From the NCBI GenBank assembly GCA_013816485.1, contig JACDEI010000001.1, positions 124,001-188,000 of the forward strand: a DNA stretch of 64,000 nucleotides, given 5' to 3'. This stretch comes from Planctomycetota bacterium (GTDB taxonomy: Bacteria > Planctomycetota > UBA11346). The position numbers and the translations under genes were made by a program. The notes below the pieces were generated by a model that made no database searches, was not told the origin of the DNA, and saw only the letters and a program-made list of their open reading frames with translations. Below, in pieces: positions 8,832 to 17,216 of this stretch; position 1 is the first letter of the stretch; every line of letters begins with the position of its first letter.

Positions 8832-9053
8832 TCAACCGGTGATGCTGGCCGCCTTGGTGTTCATCCGCGCCGCACGGTAGTAGAGATCCGGCTCCTCATG
8901 GACGAGCAGGGCGCAGGCGCGCGAACACACCCTAAGCATCGGGATGCCACGGTCGTCCAGGTGGCTGGTGTGCACCACCTCCATCGGAGGCATGTCGTCC
9001 GGCACCTGCGTTCCGCATACGGGGCAGACGGTATTGAGGGCCGGATGGGTCAT
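8832..9053 (-). CDS. Small zinc-binding-like protein with paired cysteines
   Basis: A 73-residue protein starting MTHPALNTVCPVCGTQVP. CxxC near the N-terminus and a second pair in RVCSRACALLVHEEP fit a small zinc-ribbon or TRASH/YHS-like fold; the phrase HEEPDLYYRAA resembles YHS-type tails. AAGGA lies about 10 nt before the ATG. It has its own sigma54-like promoter (9092-9108), back to back with one on the plus strand. A role in metal sensing or handling is possible but unproven. Confidence 0.6.
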   Translation of the reverse strand: MTHPALNTVCPVCGTQVPDDMPPMEVVHTSHLDDRGIPMLRVCSRACALLVHEEPDLYYRAARMNTKAASITG

Positions 9054-9091
9054 GAGACGGCGTCCTTGTTGGGTCGGGAGAAGAGGATCGG

Positions 9092-9108
9092 AGCACGGAG
9101 GGTGCCAA
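9092..9108 (-). promoter_or_regulatory. sigma54-like promoter
   Basis: On the minus strand TTGGCACC-N4-GTGCT, with GG and GC 12 bp apart. The predicted start is near 9081, 28 nt before the ATG at 9053. Confidence 0.6.
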
Positions 9109-9130
9109 TCGCTGGGAGCCTGCCGTGTAA

Positions 9131-9148
9131 TTGGCATCCCACGTGCTT
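9131..9148 (+). promoter_or_regulatory. sigma54-like promoter
   Basis: TTGGCATC-N4-GTGCTT. The predicted start is near 9158, 48 nt before the small gene at 9206. It is divergent from the promoter at 9092-9108, with 22 bp between the two. Confidence 0.55.
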
Positions 9149-9205
9149 TGTGCGACATGCGGACAGCGGATGGTCACCGACCAATGGTCAGCGCAGGAGG
9201 CTCTC

Positions 9206-9397
9206 ATGATGTTGTTTATCTTTACCTCCTCACATGAAATCCTGCGCGCGGCGATGGCGAAATGGCATCCCGCCCCCTCCGTCAGGGAGGAAGAACGGGA
9301 GGCCATGCACTCCTGCCACAGCCAGATCTCGGCGCGTCTGGCCATCGCGTGCTCATCAGTGCGGGAAGACCCGCTCGACTCCGCTTGCCGTAATTGA
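9206..9397 (+). CDS. Small hypothetical protein, 63 residues
   Basis: Starts MMLFIFTSSHEILRAAMAKW and ends VREDPLDSACRN. A strong ribosome site (GGAGG, 9196-9200) lies 5 nt before the first of two ATG codons, and a sigma54-like promoter lies 58 nt upstream. These signals, not a known family, support it. It has four Cys and a helical middle part (EEEREAMHSCHSQISARLAIA). The gene at 9457 follows after 59 bp, perhaps as one operon. Confidence 0.45.
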   Translation: MMLFIFTSSHEILRAAMAKWHPAPSVREEEREAMHSCHSQISARLAIACSSVREDPLDSACRN

Positions 9398-9456
9398 AGG
9401 ACACGCTGCCCCGACCACGCGTTTTTCGCGCCGGTGCGGCACCAGAGGAGCAACTC

Positions 9457-9729
9457 ATGGAACCAGACGACGTGCACAACGATACCCAGGAAAGTATAGG
9501 AGTGGCGCAAGCACGCTTGGTGCTGGTGCAACAACGCACCGTGGTGCAGGTCTTCCCCGCTGTCGGTGGCAATCACGTGCAGCGTACCGCAGGCACCATC
9601 GCGGTCGCCACCGGTCTGCCGGTCAGCGTGTATGCGGTCGCCGCACGCTTGCCGTCTCCACCATCGATCGGCAGCCAGGTCGATCCGCTGGCCCGGGGCT
9701 GGGTCGAAGTCGCACAGGAACAGGCCTGA
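9457..9729 (+). CDS. Small hypothetical protein, 90 residues
   Basis: Starts MEPDDVHNDTQES; a GAGGAG ribosome site lies 6 nt before the ATG. It contains a beta-rich run (ARLVLVQQRTVVQVFPAV, TIAVATGLPVSVYAVAAR) and an acidic end. No family is recognised. Base composition and codon use match the neighbouring genes. Confidence 0.55.
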   Translation: MEPDDVHNDTQESIGVAQARLVLVQQRTVVQVFPAVGGNHVQRTAGTIAVATGLPVSVYAVAARLPSPPSIGSQVDPLARGWVEVAQEQA

Positions 9730-10074
9730 GTCATCAGCGCTGGGCGAAATGGTGACGGGCCTCCGGCAGAGCCTGCTGATGCCAATCCCCCACGGAAACT
9801 CGCCCACCTCTGCGCCCTCTGCGCCCTCTGCGCCCTCTGCGCCCTCAGCGGTTTGACCTGCCTTCAATTCCTCAAGCGGTTGACCGATGGAGGATTGGTA
9901 TGAGCAGCCTGCTAAGGACAGCGAGCGCGCGTCTTTGGTCGCAGGACCAGCACGCCCAGGGTGAGGTGCTTGCCGTGTAGGTGTGTGGTGCCACGTGGAG
10001 CACGTGGTCCCGGCCACGCCCTCACCGCCAAAGTTCATCCTCACCTGTGCGCTCCAGCGGACAGGTGCCTGTAA
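9730..10074. other. Intergenic region with a short tandem repeat
   Basis: No gene seen. Positions about 9807-9850 hold about four to five copies of CTCTGCGCC(C), the same unit found in the hairpin at 31675-31795. The rest shows no clear promoter for the gene at 10075. Confidence 0.5.
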
Positions 10075-12516
10075 ATGCTCACCTTCTCCTCACGTGTGGT
10101 GCCCGGCGGGTCATGGCAGTGGCTTTACTCGGCCATGCTGACGGTGGCGCTGTTCTGCACGGCCCGCACCGGGGCAGCGGGTGAGGCTGCTACGGTCTCC
10201 GCTCCGGCGACGACGACGGCGGCGACAGCGATGGCGTCAGTGGTCCAGACGTTTGACGCGCGGGTCAAACCGTTCCTCGACACCTACTGCGTCGGTTGTC
10301 ACAACGCCAAGACTCACAAGGGCGACTTGGATCTGTCGGTGTACACCAGCGGCTCGGCGGCCCTGCCCAGAGCTGATATCTGGAAGGACTGTGCCAAACG
10401 TATGCAAGCGGGGGAGATGCCGCCCGAGAAGGAACGCAAGCAGCCCAGTGCTGAAGAGCGCGCCCAGATCCAGGCGTGGGTGCGCAGTCTGAAGCAGCTC
10501 AGTCCGAAGGATCCCGGTCGCGGGGTGATGCGGCGGCTGTCGCAGGTGGAGTATGCCAACACCCTACGCGATCTTTTGGGCGTCGACCCGAAGGTGGCAG
10601 ACCAGTTACCGCACGACGTGGTCGGTGAAGGCTTCAATAGTTCGATCTCGCCGCTGCTGATGGAAAAGTACCTGGTGGTTGCCGATGAGGTGCTCGATCA
10701 GGTGATCAAGCCGAATCAACTCTCGATGACCTGGAATGCTGGCCAACTCGATGCCATTCTTGGCGGCAAGCCGGACGCAGGAAAACCGGACGGCAACGAA
10801 CGGCGCCTGACTGGTCCGAGTGAGTTGACCACGACGCTGTCAGCACCCGTCAATGGGACCTACACCATCCGCCTGCGTGCGGCGGCTGAGAAAGTGGCCG
10901 AAAAATCCGTCAGCAAGGAACCGGCTCGTCTGGCGGTACGCATCGACGGGCAGGTGGTGGGTGAGGTCAAAGTCACCGCCGCGCCGAAAACCCCAGGTAC
11001 CTACACCGTCACCTGCAAGCTGGTCGCAGGAAAATCCCATCTGTCGGTATTGCTGGTGAATCCCGTGGTCGAGGTCGTGGCGAGCACGGCAAAAAAAACC
11101 GCGACACCAGCGCAGCCAGCAGCGACCGAACGCCTGCCGCGCACGGTGATCGTCGACACCATCGAGGTCGTCGGCCCGCCGGGAGCGCTGCCCAGCGAGA
11201 TCCAACGCCGCTTGTTCGTCGCCATGCCTGGGAAAGACCTGAGCAAGCTCGACGCGGCCAAGCAGATCGCTGAATCCTTCGCCCGGCGTGCGTTCCGTCG
11301 GCCAGTGACGCAGAATGAGATCGCCACGCTGATGTCCGTGTTCAAACTTGCCGACGATCAGGACGAGGTCTTCACCGAGTCGGTGAAGTTGATGCTCAAA
11401 GCGGTGCTGGTGTCACCGGCGTTTCTCTTCATCACCCCGGATGATGTCAGTGTCAGTGGCTCCACGGCGGGCGCGAAAACCGACGTCGTCCCCCTGGGTC
11501 AACACCAACTGGCGTCACGCTTGTCCTACCTGTTCTGGGCGACCATGCCCGATGACGAACTCAACGCCCTGGCCGATGCCGGGAAACTGCATGATCACGC
11601 CGTCATCACCGCGCAGGTGCAGCGCCTGATCGCCGATCCCCGTTCATCAGCATTGTTCCACAGTTTTGGCGCACCATGGCTGGGCGTAGATAAACTGGAT
11701 GAGCACGTCGTCAGCGAAAAGAAATACCCGCTTCTGACCAAGGAACTGCGCCAAGCGATGTACGATGAACCGGCGATGTTGTTCGATCTCATTCTGCGCG
11801 AGAATCGTAGCCTGATTGAACTGATCGACGCCGACTTCACCTTCATGAATGGCTCGTTGGCCAGGATCTACGGCATGGAGGCCACGGTGAAGGGGGCCAA
11901 AATGGTGCGGGTCCCACTGAGCGATGCCAATCGTGGTGGCGTCTTGGCCATGCCGGGTGTGCTGACGGTGACGTCGCAGGCAGCGCGCACCAGTCCTCCC
12001 CAGCGGGGTTTCTGGGTGTTGAAGCAGATCCTGGGGCAGGCACCACCGCCGCCGCCGATGAATGTGCCTGCGCTTGAGCAGCAGAACACCACGGCGAACT
12101 CAGACCTGAGCCAGCGTCAACGCATGGAACGCCACCGCACCGACCCGGCCTGTGTCGACTGCCATCGCACCCTCGACCCCATCGGCTTCGGGTTGGAAAA
12201 CTTCGATGCCATCGGGCGGTGGCGGGACAAAGACGATGCGGGTGTGATGGTGGACAGCTCGGGTGAGTTGCCTGGGAAACTCGTTTTCAACAGCCCACGG
12301 GAACTCAAACGCATCATCGCCAACCGCAAAGACGAGATCTGCCGCGCGTTGGTGAACAAAGCCCTGGCCTACGCCCTGTGTCGTGGCCTGGATGGCTATG
12401 ATGACGTGGTCGCTGACGAGATCGCCGACGCCGTCGCCAAGGACGGTTACCGCTTCCAGACCCTGTGGTGCAAAGTCGCCACCAGTTATCCGTTCCTTCA
12501 TCGGCGGGTGCAATGA
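10075..12516 (+). CDS. Planctomycete-type cytochrome protein (PSCyt1-DUF1587-DUF1595-DUF1592-DUF1588-DUF1585)
   Basis: An 813-residue exported protein. It has a hydrophobic N-terminus (MLTVALFCTARTGAAG, which may be the real start at 10135). The first heme motif YCVGCHN (C72, C75, H76) lies in a PSCyt1 segment. DUF1587 follows (MRRLSQVEYANTLRDLLGVD), then DUF1595 (FARRAFRRPVTQNEIATLM), DUF1592 (LASRLSYLFWATMPDDELN), DUF1588 (SQAARTSPPQRGFWVLKQIL), a second heme motif CVDCH (693-697) and DUF1585 at the end. The domain set and order are typical of Planctomycetes and Verrucomicrobia; the biochemical role is not established. It is followed by a DUF1552 gene, the usual partner. Confidence 0.9.
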   Translation: MLTFSSRVVPGGSWQWLYSAMLTVALFCTARTGAAGEAATVSAPATTTAATAMASVVQTFDARVKPFLDTYCVGCHNAKTHKGDLDLSVYTSGSAALPRADIWKDCAKRMQAGEMPPEKERKQPSAEERAQIQAWVRSLKQLSPKDPGRGVMRRLSQVEYANTLRDLLGVDPKVADQLPHDVVGEGFNSSISPLLMEKYLVVADEVLDQVIKPNQLSMTWNAGQLDAILGGKPDAGKPDGNERRLTGPSELTTTLSAPVNGTYTIRLRAAAEKVAEKSVSKEPARLAVRIDGQVVGEVKVTAAPKTPGTYTVTCKLVAGKSHLSVLLVNPVVEVVASTAKKTATPAQPAATERLPRTVIVDTIEVVGPPGALPSEIQRRLFVAMPGKDLSKLDAAKQIAESFARRAFRRPVTQNEIATLMSVFKLADDQDEVFTESVKLMLKAVLVSPAFLFITPDDVSVSGSTAGAKTDVVPLGQHQLASRLSYLFWATMPDDELNALADAGKLHDHAVITAQVQRLIADPRSSALFHSFGAPWLGVDKLDEHVVSEKKYPLLTKELRQAMYDEPAMLFDLILRENRSLIELIDADFTFMNGSLARIYGMEATVKGAKMVRVPLSDANRGGVLAMPGVLTVTSQAARTSPPQRGFWVLKQILGQAPPPPPMNVPALEQQNTTANSDLSQRQRMERHRTDPACVDCHRTLDPIGFGLENFDAIGRWRDKDDAGVMVDSSGELPGKLVFNSPRELKRIIANRKDEICRALVNKALAYALCRGLDGYDDVVADEIADAVAKDGYRFQTLWCKVATSYPFLHRRVQ

Positions 12517-12644
12517 GCTGCGAGCTGCGAGCTACGAGCTACGAGTTTCGAGTTATAAGACTCGTGGTTCGCCAGCTTCCTTCTTGGAGCGAAGCGGCTC
12601 CCAAACTCGTAGCTCGCAGCTCGCAGCTCGTAGCTCGTAGCTCC
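12515..12644. repeat. Large imperfect hairpin made of 8-nt units
   Basis: The left arm (12515-12553) repeats AGCTGCGA/AGCTACGA about five times. The right arm (12603-12644) repeats the reverse complement TCGTAGCT/TCGCAGCT. About 50 bp of unrelated loop separates them. It starts at the stop codon of the DUF1592 gene and ends 23 bp before the DUF1552 ATG, so it would form in any joint transcript. Confidence 0.8.
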
Positions 12645-12666
12645 AATCTCATCCCAGGAATATCCC

Positions 12667-14085
12667 ATGCGTAACAACTGGCTCATCCCCCGTCGCACCT
12701 GCCTCAAAGGCCTTGGCGTTGCCATCGCCTTGCCATTGCTGGAAACCATGGGCTGGGCCGAGACGCCGCGCGCCGGTGGCAGCAAGCCGCCGGTGCGCCT
12801 GGGTTTCATGTACAACGGCAACGGAGTGAACACCAAGGAGTTCTGGCCGACGGATGCCAAGACCTTCCCGGCGATACTACCGCCCAGCCTGGAGCCGCTG
12901 CGTGCGGTCATCGATCAGTGCCTCATTTTGGGGGGGCTCAACAATGTCGCGCATGCGCCGCTGAATGGCGCGGCGCATGCATTAGAGCTGTCCACCTGGT
13001 TGACCGCCACCATTCCTAATCCCGCTACGCGCGACATCATCAACATCGCGGTGTCTGCCGACCAGATCGCTGCCGAACAATTGGGCATCTACACCGCGAT
13101 CCCGTCCCTGGAGGTCGGCCCGTTCCGCAACGAAACCTCCGGCACCAGTCAAGAAAACCTCACGAGTCGTTATTGGAGCACCGGCAATTTCCGTACGCCG
13201 ACCCAACCGCTACCGGTGGAAAACAATCCCGCCGAAGTCTTGAAACGTCTGTTCGCCTCGCGCCAATCGAAGCCGAAGAAGAAGGGTGGTCCGGCGGTGG
13301 ACTCGGCCAAGTTCGCGCCTGGTGCCGATGCCGCTCCGGTAGATGAGGAATCGCTGGATCGCAGCATGCTGGACCTCGTACACGCGGGTGCCGGCGACCT
13401 GCGCAAACGCATCAGCATCAACGATCAGCGCCAGTTGGATGATTACCTCGACAGTGTCCGTTCCCTGGAAAAACGTGTCGCCGCCATCGAACGCCAACAG
13501 GCCGAGGTGGCACGCTCAACCGTCGGCAAGGGCAAGGAACGCGCGGTGCCGCTGATGGAGGTGCAGATCCCACCAGGCCAGCTGAAGTGGAGTGAGCGGG
13601 TCAAGATCATGGGCGATCTACTGGTGCTGGCCTACCAGGCTGACATCACCCGGGTGGGCACGCTCATTTCGACAGCGGCCCATATGGGGACCTATCCGGA
13701 GCTTGATGTCGACCATCACCACAACAGCCACCATGAGAACAATCCGGATAAGCTCGCGATCCTGGCCAAGATCGACCGTTTCAACCTGGAACAATTTGCC
13801 TACGTGGTCGCGCGGATGAAAAGTATTCGCGAAGGCGCGGGCACCTTGCTCGACAACTGCATGTTCATGTGGGGATCAGGTCTGGGCGATGGCAACGGCC
13901 ATACCAACACCAACCTGCCATGCATCGTCGCCGGTCGCGGCGGCGGTACCATCCGCACCGGGCGCTACGTCCCGCGTTGCAATGGCATTCATGCCGACCT
14001 GCTGACCGCGTTGCTCGCGCGTGCGGGTGTGAACCTCCCCAAGCCCATTGGCAATGGCACCAAGCTGCTGCCGGATCTTTCCTGA
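12667..14085 (+). CDS. DUF1552 protein with Tat-like signal
   Basis: A 472-residue protein. The N-terminus RRTCLKGLGVAIALPLLE is a twin-arginine-like signal typical of the family (PF07586). Core family traits are present: FMYNGNGVNTKEFWP, a helical middle (LDDYLDSVRSLEKRVAAIE) and GSGLGDGNGHTNTNLPCIVAG near the end, resembling a sulfatase/DUF1501-like core. DUF1552 genes almost always follow DUF1592-type cytochrome genes, as here, and are thought to work with them in the periplasm. The function is unproven. No sigma54-like site was seen before either gene. Confidence 0.88.
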   Translation: MRNNWLIPRRTCLKGLGVAIALPLLETMGWAETPRAGGSKPPVRLGFMYNGNGVNTKEFWPTDAKTFPAILPPSLEPLRAVIDQCLILGGLNNVAHAPLNGAAHALELSTWLTATIPNPATRDIINIAVSADQIAAEQLGIYTAIPSLEVGPFRNETSGTSQENLTSRYWSTGNFRTPTQPLPVENNPAEVLKRLFASRQSKPKKKGGPAVDSAKFAPGADAAPVDEESLDRSMLDLVHAGAGDLRKRISINDQRQLDDYLDSVRSLEKRVAAIERQQAEVARSTVGKGKERAVPLMEVQIPPGQLKWSERVKIMGDLLVLAYQADITRVGTLISTAAHMGTYPELDVDHHHNSHHENNPDKLAILAKIDRFNLEQFAYVVARMKSIREGAGTLLDNCMFMWGSGLGDGNGHTNTNLPCIVAGRGGGTIRTGRYVPRCNGIHADLLTALLARAGVNLPKPIGNGTKLLPDLS

Positions 14086-14160
14086 AGAGCGGCAGCATGC
14101 TGCCCAGTTCCCTGTCATGAGGGAATCACGAAGGTATTCCTTCACCATCAGGATCCTGCC

Positions 14161-17082
14161 ATGCGGCACCGTGGACATGTGCAGCTTTTCACCGCGTGGC
14201 TGGCTCGCCGCGACGAGGCATCGTTTCGCGCACTGTGCGAACGCCATGCGCCGGTCGTTCATTCGGCCTGTGTACGGCTGGGCGCTCCGGACGCTGATGA
14301 AGCAGCGCAAGCGGTGTTCATCGTGCTGGCGCAGCGACCGGAAGCAGTTGGCGATCCCACGCGTTTGGTCGGCTGGTTGCTGGGCACCGCGCGGCGAGTC
14401 GTCGCCAATCAACGGCGGGGCGAAGAACGCCGGCGTCGGCACGAACAGGAGGCCGCCATGGAGCATGCCCGACAACGTGCTGAAGAGGCCGATCCTGCAT
14501 GGGCGGCTGCGCGGCCACTGCTCGACGAGGCGTTGGCCAGCCTCAGCGCCCCCAGGCGCGAGGCGATGGTGCGATTCTATCTGGAAGGTCGCCCCCAGGC
14601 GCTGGTCGCGCGTGAACTCGGCTGCTCGGTTGATGCGGTCAAAACCAGAGTTCATGAAAGTCTTGCGCTGCTGCGACGCTGGTTTTCCCGGCGTGGCGTG
14701 ACGCTGGGACTGGCGACCTTGGCCACCGGCTTGGCCAGTGAAGCCAGCGCCGCCAATCCCGCGTTGGTCATCGCCTGCACCAAAGCAGGCTTGGCACCAA
14801 CGGCCGCGCCCGCTGCCGCCGCGCTCGCCAAAGGTGTCGCACCGGTCATGACGCTGTCGCTCACCACCGCCACCACAGCGGCGGCCGTGGTTCTGGGTTC
14901 CAGCCTCGTCGCGGCGATGGTGCTCAGCATCGACCGCAAACCCGCACCGCCGGTGCTCGCACCCGCGCCCGTTACGGAGTCAGTCGCCGCGCCAGTGCTG
15001 GTGCCTGCGCCAGGAGCCTTGAACGCCCAGACATTCTGGTTCGGCAACACCTGGGGTAACACCCACCGTGGTGTGGGGAGCGGTGGCGGAGGGAGCGGTG
15101 GCGCAGAGAGCGGCGGAAACTGGATGCAGATGGCGGTCGAGGATATCGCCATCGCGGGTGACCGCATCTACACCATCTCTGGTTGGGACCAAGCCGCCAG
15201 TGAGACCGGCATCTATTCCACCGCGGGCGAAAAATTCGGCATGGTCGAAGGCGATGCGAATTACGCAGATGAGTTCCATGCCAGTGGTTTCTCCGGCGGC
15301 AGAGCAGTCGCTGTTGATGCAAACTATGTATTTTACGCCCTGTGTCAGGACGGCCAAGCCAACAACCAACAAGCGTATGGCGGGATCAGTCGATATACCC
15401 GCGACGGCAAAGCCGCTGGGTGGCCCGGAGCCATCAACCGCAATCGCCTAGCACTCTTCCCTGGGTCAAAAACTTTTCCCACCGGGCTCGCGATCCACGC
15501 GGGCGTGTTGTACCTCAGCGATCCGCTTGCTGGTCGCATTCGCTGTTTCGATACCACCACCATGGTCGAGAGCCCAGGATTCGCCTGCGCCAATCCTGGA
15601 CGCTTGGCGATCGACTCGGCCGCACCGCACGACCTGTGGGTGATCGACACGGTGGCGAATCAGGTTCGTCGCATCGGCCGCGATGGTAGAGACCGCGACG
15701 TAACGATCAGTGATTGCCGCACGCCAATCGCCGTGTGCATCGATGTGCGCAGTGGTGACGTGCTGGTCGCCGATGGTGCCCTGGATCGCCAGCAGATTCG
15801 CCGCTACCGCGCCGACACCGGCGCACCCGTGCCAGGCGGTCATTTCGGCAAACCCATCTATGCCGGAGTGACTCCTGGAAAAGTCGCAGCGGGAAGTTTT
15901 TTCCGCCTCACCGGCATCCAGACCGACGCGGAGGGCAGTCTGTATGTGTCGAGTTGGGATTACGGTGCCAAACTGTGGAAATTCGATGCCGAGCGCCGCG
16001 TGACGTGGGTGCGGCAATCCAGCGAATTTGTTTCGTGCGCGGATGCCGATCCCGGTGCCGACACCTCGGTCTTCAGCGCCGGACATCGGTACGTCATCGA
16101 TTACAGCAAACCGCCGGGCATGGGCTGGACCGACGCCGCGATCACCCTCGATCCGCAGCGTTACCCCGACGACCATCGCCTCCGGCAACCATGGCTAGCC
16201 ATGCGCATGCTCCGCCTTGCTGGCAAGCCAGTGTTGTTTGGCAAAGAGCAGATGAGCGATGCCTTGTTCTTCTGGCGCTTCGAGGGCGAAATCGCCGTTC
16301 CCGCGGCGATGTACTGGCCCACCGGCAGCAAGGACCCCGCTTATCCGCCTGGGCGTCCTGACGGCCCCTTCCTGTGGCGCGATGCCAACGGTGATGGCCG
16401 CATGCAGGGCGACGAATACCGCACGGGTCCCGGCGGTGGCCAATGCATGACCGTCGATACCAACGGCAACATCTGGCTGAATCTGCGGTCGTGGTCGGCA
16501 GATAAAGGCACCATCGCGCGCCTCGCGTTCACCGGCGTGGATCAGCGCGGTGTGCCGACCTGGAACACCACGCCTGACCGTGAACGCCCCATCCCGCGTG
16601 GCAGCGACATTCGCCACCTGTCGAAAATGTACTACGATGCCGCGCTGGACCGCATGTACCTGGGCGTGTGGACCTCCACTCATCCCCATCCTGGTCGTGG
16701 GTGGGAGCAGATGGAAGTCGGCGCGGAATTGCAGCGTTTCGACTCTTGGACCAGCACGCCGAGTTTGGTGTGGAAGACCTCGCTGATACCGCCGGAAGGA
16801 GTCATCAACTGGCATTCGCCCAAAGCCTGGAGTTTCGAGGCCGATTATGCCTTCTTCGGTTCGATCTGGCGCCAGGGTCAGGTGGCCGTGGATGTGATCC
16901 GCTTGTCCGATGGCAAGCGTCAGGGGCGACTGCTGCCAACCGCCGACATCGGCGGCACGACCGGCTGGCTGGACATGAATGACGGCATCCAGTCGCACCG
17001 CCGTCAAGACGGCACCTACCTGGTATTCCTCGAAGAACATGTGAAGTCCAAAGGAGTCTTCTTCCAATGGCGGCCCAAGTGA
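14161..17082 (+). CDS. ECF sigma factor fused through a membrane helix to a beta-propeller-like domain
   Basis: A 973-residue protein. Residues about 5-85 are a sigma70 region 2 (SFRALCERHAPVVHSACVRL, WLLGTARRVVANQRRGEERR). Residues about 118-175 are region 4 (LSAPRREAMVRFYLEGRPQA, VARELGCSVDAVKTRVHESL). An Ala/Leu-rich part and a helix at about 231-256 (LTTATTAAAVVLGSSLVAAM) follow, then a Pro-rich and Gly/Ser linker. About 690 residues of repeated NHL/six-bladed-propeller-like strands come last (GRLAIDSAAPHDLWVIDT, SGDVLVADGALDRQQIRRY, DANGDGRMQGDEYRTG). The sigma part would be cytoplasmic and the propeller outside. ECF factors with large C-terminal extensions are known in Planctomycetes. 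It overlaps no neighbour in this call. Confidence 0.85.
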   Translation: MRHRGHVQLFTAWLARRDEASFRALCERHAPVVHSACVRLGAPDADEAAQAVFIVLAQRPEAVGDPTRLVGWLLGTARRVVANQRRGEERRRRHEQEAAMEHARQRAEEADPAWAAARPLLDEALASLSAPRREAMVRFYLEGRPQALVARELGCSVDAVKTRVHESLALLRRWFSRRGVTLGLATLATGLASEASAANPALVIACTKAGLAPTAAPAAAALAKGVAPVMTLSLTTATTAAAVVLGSSLVAAMVLSIDRKPAPPVLAPAPVTESVAAPVLVPAPGALNAQTFWFGNTWGNTHRGVGSGGGGSGGAESGGNWMQMAVEDIAIAGDRIYTISGWDQAASETGIYSTAGEKFGMVEGDANYADEFHASGFSGGRAVAVDANYVFYALCQDGQANNQQAYGGISRYTRDGKAAGWPGAINRNRLALFPGSKTFPTGLAIHAGVLYLSDPLAGRIRCFDTTTMVESPGFACANPGRLAIDSAAPHDLWVIDTVANQVRRIGRDGRDRDVTISDCRTPIAVCIDVRSGDVLVADGALDRQQIRRYRADTGAPVPGGHFGKPIYAGVTPGKVAAGSFFRLTGIQTDAEGSLYVSSWDYGAKLWKFDAERRVTWVRQSSEFVSCADADPGADTSVFSAGHRYVIDYSKPPGMGWTDAAITLDPQRYPDDHRLRQPWLAMRMLRLAGKPVLFGKEQMSDALFFWRFEGEIAVPAAMYWPTGSKDPAYPPGRPDGPFLWRDANGDGRMQGDEYRTGPGGGQCMTVDTNGNIWLNLRSWSADKGTIARLAFTGVDQRGVPTWNTTPDRERPIPRGSDIRHLSKMYYDAALDRMYLGVWTSTHPHPGRGWEQMEVGAELQRFDSWTSTPSLVWKTSLIPPEGVINWHSPKAWSFEADYAFFGSIWRQGQVAVDVIRLSDGKRQGRLLPTADIGGTTGWLDMNDGIQSHRRQDGTYLVFLEEHVKSKGVFFQWRPK

Positions 17083-17216
17083 AGCGCTTGCAGCAGAAGC
17101 GATGTCCAGGTGTGGTGAGTCAGAAGATCAGCAGATCGCCGGGAGGAATCGCTCGGTGGTCACAGGACCAGCAAGCCCCGGTTGAGTTGTCCGACGCCGG
17201 TGGCTATCGCCACCAC

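Noticed and set aside
8932..10044. 370-residue minus-strand frame
   Set aside because: Low-quality composition, covers two better plus-strand small genes, two divergent promoters and a tandem repeat.
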